The notes under the pieces: generated by a model
The model's database searches: none
What the model saw: the letters and a program-made list of their open reading frames with translations, nothing else
What the model was told of the DNA's origin: nothing
Program-made: the position numbers and the translations under genes
Shown here: piece after piece, positions 52,301 through 61,300 of the stretch
Position numbering within the stretch: position 1 is the first letter of the stretch
Layout of the letters: each line of letters starts with the position of its first letter
Assembly (NCBI RefSeq): GCF_036588685.1
Contig: NC_086373.1
Coordinates: forward strand, 52,769,164-52,833,163
DNA length: 64,000 bases
From: Mytilus trossulus
Taxonomy: Eukaryota > Mollusca > Bivalvia > Mytilida > Mytilidae
Reading direction: 5' to 3'

Positions 52301-55300
52301 GCATGCTCACTATTTTTTTATTTTTAAATTGATGCTTGAAACAATTTTTTTGCCTGGTTATTTTTTTACAAAATGTCTTTTTGTGAACGTCGCATGGCGG
52401 CGTTTCGTACATTTTGTTTGTATATTCGAATACATTCACCTATTTCATTAGACGTGTATAATATCAAATAATCAAACTAAAAATTGTTTAGTCTCAAAAG
52501 AAAACGTTTGAAAATTGCTAAGCTGTTTATGTTGAATAGGTGTAATTTGGGCACTCAGTGCAATTCAGGTACCCTGACGTTATATATATAGTGTTACATT
52601 GTATCAGATCTAACCTGGAGTGTAATAACTTGTAAAATGTTTCACATGGCTTACTGCAGTAGGAATTATTCTTGCTTCTTGGGTAAACTATTAACTAAAT
52701 ATCCGGGTACAAATCATGAAAGCCTTGACGTCTGCAAACATTGAACTTGGTCATAGATGCATACTTCTTTCATGTAATTTGCTTGTTCTAACAGCAATAA
52801 TGATAAAGTTCAAACAAAATTACGGAAAACTTTCTAACTTTGTATTTATCACATATCACTTCTGTAGAATGCTTTCCATCAAATTGCATGCAGTTTAGAC
52901 ACAAGCACACTCTTGTTTGGGTAAATTTAACGAAAACGAATTTAGAGGTCGTCAAAGGGTCTTATTTTGACATGTCTCTTATAGTCTATCTGACATTGTT
53001 ATTATTATTATTGGTATTTGTACATGTTTACTTGTAATGGGATAATTTATGTCGTCAATCAATGTCCAGGACCACACTGTTTTGAATATGATTATATTTT
53101 CCATTAAATGACTGTGAGCATATTCTTTATGACAAGAGAGCTTACAAGTTCGACACATAGGATCACTGCCCATTTGTATAAACAGCTAATCCGATTGGTA
53201 TCTTTTCTTAATTATTTTTAAATTGCTTAATTACTGAATCTTCACTTTTATGTGTGTTTAAAATTATTATAACAACCTTAAAAAACAAAAGTATTTTTTT
53301 TGTAATTCAGCAGTGTTTTTTTGTTTTCATTAGTTTGAGATCATTAACAAAACTAACGTCTCTGATTAAGTTAATGTCAAATGAACGTCGGTTTTGAATA
53401 GACAAAGCAAAATTGACATTATCAAATAGTTTTTCATTGGTATCAATTCTTCATCAATTAAACAACAAAAAATATTCTATAAGAGAGGAATCGATTCGCA
53501 ATTATCGAATACGAAATATGAGTGTTCGTGTTTTATAGCAAGTGAAATGCATACTCATACTTGTAGGCTCCAAGATTAGACAATACGAAACTGTATCTAG
53601 AATGGTGGAACAGTGGTGTTAGTTCAAGATTAGATAACACTGCCGATGTAGAAGGTAAGGTTATTTCGCGGTAAGAAACGTCCTACCTTACAATGGGACG
53701 GTGTTAAAGAATATTTACTAGATATAAAGGTACACTCCCTAGTTGTCTATTTAAATATATTAAATTCAAAAATAGTGTTTCAGGCAGTTATACCTACCTT
53801 TTTATATATAATTTATATAAAATTGTCATGAAAGTTGTATAAAAAAAGAAATATTTCCATTATTGACTGCAGGCAATACCCAACAATTCGTTTTTTTTTT
53901 AAATATGTTAAGTTCTTTGTTGATAATGAAGATTATATGTGTATGCACATTTATGCAAATTGATATTTTTAGTAAATAAACTCATCAAAGAAACCAAGAT
54001 TGTAACTGTGTATATACTCCACACCTTCATGTTGTCTATATAATACTCATCATTGACGCTCGAACTGAAAACGGGTTATAAAGAAACAAAAAGTAAATTG
54101 CTGTATGGCTATTCTTATTTTAGTATATCTGTGTAACGACTATAGTAGCAGTTGTGGAGTTTGTAAATACCACAAAAACAAGGGATACAAATGTGATTGG
54201 TGTGGCTCATGCAAAACTACTATTGATGGTGCACCAGAGACATGTGAACAAGAAATACTTGATCAATGTCAGCCGTCTGTATCAGGGGTAATTATCTAAA
54301 GAAATTATGTTGATTAACTATCTTTGCGCGTTTTGGGTATGAAAAGTTTAAGAATATTATTTATTAGAAAAAAGTTAAATCACAAATAACTGAAAATCAA
54401 ATCGGAAAATCCATAATCACATGGCAATAACAAAAATAACAAAACGCATCAAAAACGAATGGACAAGAACTGTCATATTTCTGACTTGGTACAGGCATTT
54501 TCAAATGTAGAAAATGGTGGATTAAACTTGGTTCTATAGCGCTAACCCTCTCACTTTAATGAAAGTCTCATCAAATTCCGTTATATTTACATTGATGCGT
54601 AAAATAAACAACCACAGAAAAAAAAATAGTCAAAATATGGGTACATCAGTCATCATCGTATAACAATTTTAAAAGGAACAATTAAACAGAACACAAAAAC
54701 ATCTACTATCTACGAACACCTTGATTGATTAAAGTGTCTGCCGTCAGAAAAATTATATACGTCACATAAATTTGTCGTGCAATGTGAATACAAACAATTT
54801 TTAAATTTACATAGGTAATGTTAGAATACAGGGTAAAAAATCAAAAGTATGTAAGAATAAATATCAGAAATAGACCCGAGATTTCAACTAGTCCAAAAGA
54901 TTTTATAAGAATCCAAAAAAACTACGCGATTGAATGATTTTGACGTTTGTGGTTCAACGTATATATTAATTCATAATAGAAATATATCATAATGACATAT
55001 AATGTAATAATATCATACTGAAAGGATATATTAAAGAACAGAGTCACGTAATATAAACAAAAGAAATACAAAAAGTCGCATATACAAAACAAACCACCAA
55101 CAAATGAAAGCCAATACATACACATTGACGAGATGTAATTAGCCACGTCAAACGGATATTACATAAAACCATATAACAGTAAAAGTAATAATTAATAATA
55201 GAACAAAGACAAATGAAAGAACAATACACGTTGTTAAGATGATAAACAACATCAGTATGCAGAACCTATACATCAAGACCATCTTGTATTATTTGAGAAG

Positions 55301-58300
55301 TTGATACGGAATATTTATCAACAATGTCTTGGTACCTTCCGATGAACTTTTTTTAGAAAAAGGACGCGACGTTCTTTGGTATACCCCTGGTTCATCAACT
55401 TTCGACTCAGACACAAATGACATTTTACAAAGTCTAAGTAGGAGCTGCAAGCTCTTGAATATCGAATAAGTTGTGAAATATATATCCCATATGCAGGTGA
55501 AGTTGGTTTATTGCTACTAAGGTGAAATGTACAATGTCGAGCAAATATCAGCTGTTTATTCATGGTAAGTTTGATACCTTGATTTCCCCATGGTAAATAC
55601 ACTATTAGATTACATTTAATGTGGAAACTCGTTTTTGATTCGCAAGCCCGATCTTGCGGTCGAAATAATTAGGAGTACGATTATCACATTCCGACTCTAA
55701 ATTCAACAAAAAAAATGTTTCATTTTGTTATTCGGGCACAATGTATGTTCTATAGTGCACTTCTTAAATTTGTATTAACGTAGTCCTTGTTGTTTCTTTT
55801 TCGTGCAACTCAAAAAATTTAATGGAAATTACAGGTGTATCCATCTGCAGGGCCTGAATTTGGCGGAACGTTTGTTAACATTACTGGAACTAATATTGGT
55901 AACAGAGGAGATAATATTTCAGTTACCATAAATGGTGTAAAGTGCGAAAATGTGACAGTCATACAACCATCTTCTGTGTAAGTGAATTTATGATGTGTAA
56001 ACTCAGGCATCTGTAATTATTTATATGATTCTTCATTTCAAGCAACCCAATAATATATCTATTCTACACCCTATCGACTTATTAGAAAAATATCCGATAA
56101 AAATAGCAATCATCAATAATGCCTTTCTGTACACAAACATATACTACAAGGGCAACGTCAACACCTCGTGGTTGTTATGGTTGTAAAGTTGGATTATCGA
56201 GCCTTTACTGATAACGTTGTAATTTAAAAAAACAGATATGGAATGTTTATCCACTTTTTAGCTCAACTGGCCCTTAAGGAGTTATTGTCCTTTAAACAAT
56301 TGTCATTACTTTTGATAAATTTTTGCCAAGAAAATTATAGATAGAGAAAATTGTAAGTAGCAAGAATGCTTAGTAAAGTAAGATCTACAAACACATCACC
56401 ATCATCAAAACACAATTTTGTCATGATTCCATCTGTGTCCTTTCTTTAATACGCACATAGACCAAGGTAAGCGACACAGGCTCTTAAAAGCATCTATTTT
56501 GATATTGCGAGTCATTTGTTTCCTATTTGTAAATTTTGCAGGGGACAGTAAGTTTCCAAGAACCTTTCAACATAGTTTTTTTTTATTGAAATTTGATAAG
56601 AAACAATGTGTACAATTTTCTCCAATGTCAGCAGATGTTTTGAACTTAAAACCTTAATCAAGCAATCGGTGACAACATCATATGTATACCACACTGTCAA
56701 AACTTTGTGCTGGCGATTCATATATCCCTGTGAAATTGAATTAAGGATACTACCGAAATTGTAAGGCCTTCCTTGATTTTTACATCGATGAAATAATAAT
56801 ATATTAAAAGATGGGCTATAACAACGAACTGTCAAAGCGATATAAGAATTCTCAATATACAGCCATCACGATTTCGTGTTTAAGATTAAAAAAAAATGGT
56901 CGTTTGATTTGTAAACTTTGCTCATTTTTAAGGTAGATTTCCGTTTTGCCATATAGACTGCAAGCATAAAGAGACACGTTCTCTGCAGCCATAACTTATC
57001 TCGATTCTTTTGGACCTAGTACCATTGATGCAGTCTTTAGTTTTAGTATTTTCTCCTCACCTGTTTCAGTTCTTATTCTAGCAATTCTACCTAAAATTAC
57101 TGGGAAATGGGTACTTAAAAAAATCTTAACCTGAAGTTTAGATATTATAGGACCGGCACGGATAAAAATAATAGTCAATGTCAAAATGTTCAGGCTTTGG
57201 TTTAATCTTTACTTCGATCGTTGTTGTTTATTTACGATTGGTTTATGTGTCTTAGAAAACTTAGGAGCTAATTAGGGTCAGTCAAACTCATAGATAGAAA
57301 ATAAACTGACAACGTCATGGCTAAAAAAGACAAACAGACAAATAACGAGCCCCGCAAAAATGATGTTGATCTCAGATGCTCCGGGAGGGTAAACAGATTC
57401 TAATCCATATGTGGCACCCAGGTAGATAGTCTAATTTGGTAGGTCGTATTCATGAAAAGCAAAGGAAATTGTAGTTTCGACCTAAGGAACATTGTCGATA
57501 TCATCTGTGAATGATCATTCCATAACTGTCAACCAACTAGTAATGGCGTCCGTAAAATTTACGGAGCGGTGATTTAAACTTCACAATTTGGAACCCTTGG
57601 TTTAATAGCTTCTAGGTGAGCAGCAACCCTCTATCAAGGAAATCATGATAGGACATACAAGCCCAAGACTATCGTGCCAATTGGGAAATATATACTCCTT
57701 ATGCAGGCGCTGCTGGAATGTTGCAACATATAAATTCAAAGTTCACAATTGGACAGATGACAATATCTCTCTTTTCGTAAAGTTGTGTTTTAAGGGGGTA
57801 GACCTGGTATATTGTAGACAACTCTTACACGTGTATTGAAAATCATTATTGCGTTTTAACATACCAGTAAATTAAACACTGATCAAGCATTTATGCTGTT
57901 AAAATTTGGCTGTGAGAATGTTGCAGACAGACGATTCCAGTGATCTGTTCATGTTTGACACCACCAAGCATTCAACTAAAGAACATTTTCCTTTAATGAT
58001 ATGAATGAAAAGGTAGAAAATTACCATTCATACATGAACTGTTTCAAAAACACCAATGAACTGAGTCTGAGAAGTTCTGGAGCAACTCTGCTGACAAAAG
58101 GACCTTGTAGCATCATTTAGAAAAAAAATGTCTTGGAAGTTTTTGAATATTTTGTTTGAACATATGAATTAAAAGATGAAGTAATATGACTTTATTGCAA
58201 AGTCATTGATACTTACTGTTTGTGTTATTTTCCAATATAAAAGGTAAAATTCTAGAAGATATGATCTAAACATCAATCCTAGTACAAGCATATGCTAATA

Positions 58301-61300
58301 GATAATCTAAATTAACACAACTATAGTACTTAGATAGTGACAGACTGTCAAAAACGATGAATTCTGATAGCGTCTGCAATTGATGACAGGGGGATTTTGA
58401 AGTCTGGGGAGATAAACCAATAAATAGTTGTAATAAAATTTATGTCAACTCGTTCCAAGGATACTTGTCCCATACTGAATATTACTGTTTTTACTTATAA
58501 AATCAATTAGAATTATTATTTGAACAGTACACATTTGACTATTACACATTTAAAGAATGCAAAGACAGTCTGTAGTAGTTTTGTAAGGAAAAAATGAATT
58601 TTCTCCCAACAATTAACTTTTTTCGTGTGCCTTGTTAGCCAACTTCTTGAAAAATTTTGAAAATTTCAAACGGTTATATTTGATAAAATTTTGTGATTTA
58701 AAGATTAATTACAAAAAAATGTTGAAACAATTTTTGCAGGAATTAAACGATAAAATTTGTTTCTGGTTAATTTGAAAAAAGGTGTAATCTGACCTGGCCA
58801 GACTTTTTCGCCTTATCAATTATCAAAAGCCGGTTTTGTTTTACATTCAGGCTATTTTTATTATCATTTTGTTTCAGGTTTACTTTAAAAAAATGTTTTT
58901 CTATGCAATTTATTAGTAATAGGTATTTCTAATGACAACATTAACACGTGCAGAAACACTCAATGATTTTTACCTATTAGTGTTTTCGACCGTTTTTTAG
59001 GGTACCCAAAAACTGGTCATATCCAATATACCTTACACATAAAATGAAATGGAAAATCTCTTAAATACTTCGCCAGATGATGCATGGACCCCTACCTTTA
59101 CAATGATGTAAATATAAGAAAAAATAAACTAGCGTAAAATTTTGGTGATACCAAGGCCAACCCCTTAAATCGACCCTCACGTTCAATTTCTAGATGTAAG
59201 TCAAGATATGAGGCCCACTTAACTTTAATAACCTTCTGTGAAGCAAAGATTTGTGCAAGATATGACCACCGAGTAGTTCGTGTATTTTTGTGTGTAGATT
59301 TTAACACATTTCAAATAAATTATCTTTTCTGTGGACTGCATTCGTTAGCAGTCATATGTCTGTACATAAAAGACTGTTGGTTATATTTATAATTTAGGAA
59401 GTGCATAAAACCACGAGCTTGAATTCAGTTTTAAATAGTTCTGTATTCAAATTCTGTATCTATTTTGTAAAAGATTTAGATTCGAATTTTTCCGTTCACA
59501 CATTTGATTTAGTCACGTTATATAACATGCATTTTCATACTTGATTAGATTGTCTGCAGATAAATAAGACCCTTCTTGGGGTAGCCTTCACAGTTCTTTC
59601 CTGTGATCTGATATTCAAAAATACTAGTACACTGACAGGGGAGATGGCATAAGAATCCCTTGATAAGTAATCAAAAAGTGGACTGACATCCAAAAAAATA
59701 ATTATCAACATTCCCAGCGTATTTCTTTGTGCTAGTGGATAAAGGAAATGTATTTTCAAGCATTCTTTTTTAATCTAGGTTGTAAATGTTGATGAATTGT
59801 AAAATCCTATCTTTTTCAAAGCTCAATGAATTTTTTTTTTTTTCAGTATCAGTTGTATAACTTGCAATGGATCTACAAGCACACAAGATCTAGATGGAAT
59901 AGAAGTTTCGGTGAATCGAGTCATAAGCCTTTTAGCAAGACACATGTACACATTTCGGGTAAGCTACATACATTATATCTTACTGAAAAAGTGAAATAGA
60001 AAGTATTGTATCATACAACATTTATTTATTAGTCAATATGTCTACTTATCTATTATACTAACAAGATTACAAAATATTATATTATTAACTTAAATGTTTT
60101 ACTACCTCCGGGTGCGGGAATTTCTGGCTGCATTGAAGACCTGTTGGTGACCTTCTGCTGTTGTTTTTTCTATGGTCGGGTTGCTGTCTCTTTGAGACAT
60201 TTCCCATTTTCATTCTCAATTTTTTAAAACAAATATTTATTCTTTTTAATTTAAATAAAACAAATAGTTGATTTCTTCAACCATTATCGTGCCTTACGTA
60301 TCATAAATATAAATAAAATAAGTGTCGGTGAAAACCTCAAAGCTCAAACACTTGAAACGGAAAACGAGTGTCATATTGCTAATAAATATGAACATCCGTC
60401 TCGTTTTCAATGAGTGTCCCCCAAAAAACGTAAAATCACATAAATACTGAGCTCCAAGAACATTCAAACTGGAAAGTCTCTAAATCAAATGACAAAATAA
60501 AACCTCAAATACATCAAACAAATGGACAATAACTGTCTTATTCCTGACATAATATAGGCATTTCTTATGTAGAAAAATGGTGTCTTGGACCAAGTGTTAT
60601 AGTTAGCTAAACCTCTCAATTGTTTGACAGTCGCATCACAATTCCAATATATTGACAACGATGCGCTAACAAAACAATCAGACATGATAGGTATAACCTT
60701 CGTTAAATATATTATAATCAAAAGATTTAAATATACTATTGTATAGTCATTAAGTAATGGAAAAAAAATACACGCTGTGACAATATGAAAAAAATAACAG
60801 CACTTGAAATTACATATTAGGTGGTATTAATAAATTCGATGTCCAAAACCACACATAGTTTCTATTTGACGTGTTGCTTTTATTAAACATTAAGATGCCA
60901 CGATTAGTATTAGATTATTTTTTTAAAGATTCAGCTTGAATTGTAAACCTTTTCGCCGAGCAGCAGCATTGTGTCTGGAGGAAGAAAGATATCAATACAA
61001 GGAACAAATATTGGTTTTACTGGAAGTCGTTACAGCGTGTTATTTTGTAATAACATCAAATGTCTACATTGCAGGTAATTTTAAATATGTCTGAATACTT
61101 TTGTTTCTAATCATCTTTTCGATCCTTTTTAATTGTTTTATGTGCCTACTTCTAAACTAGCTTATCATACAACTTCAGATGATAAATGGTAATCTATTTT
61201 CTTTTTATATACATAATGGCAGATGGTTTTTAATTTGATGCGGAACTGTTCAATCTGAATTCGAGGAAATTATATCTAACACTTAAAAAAAATTACATTC

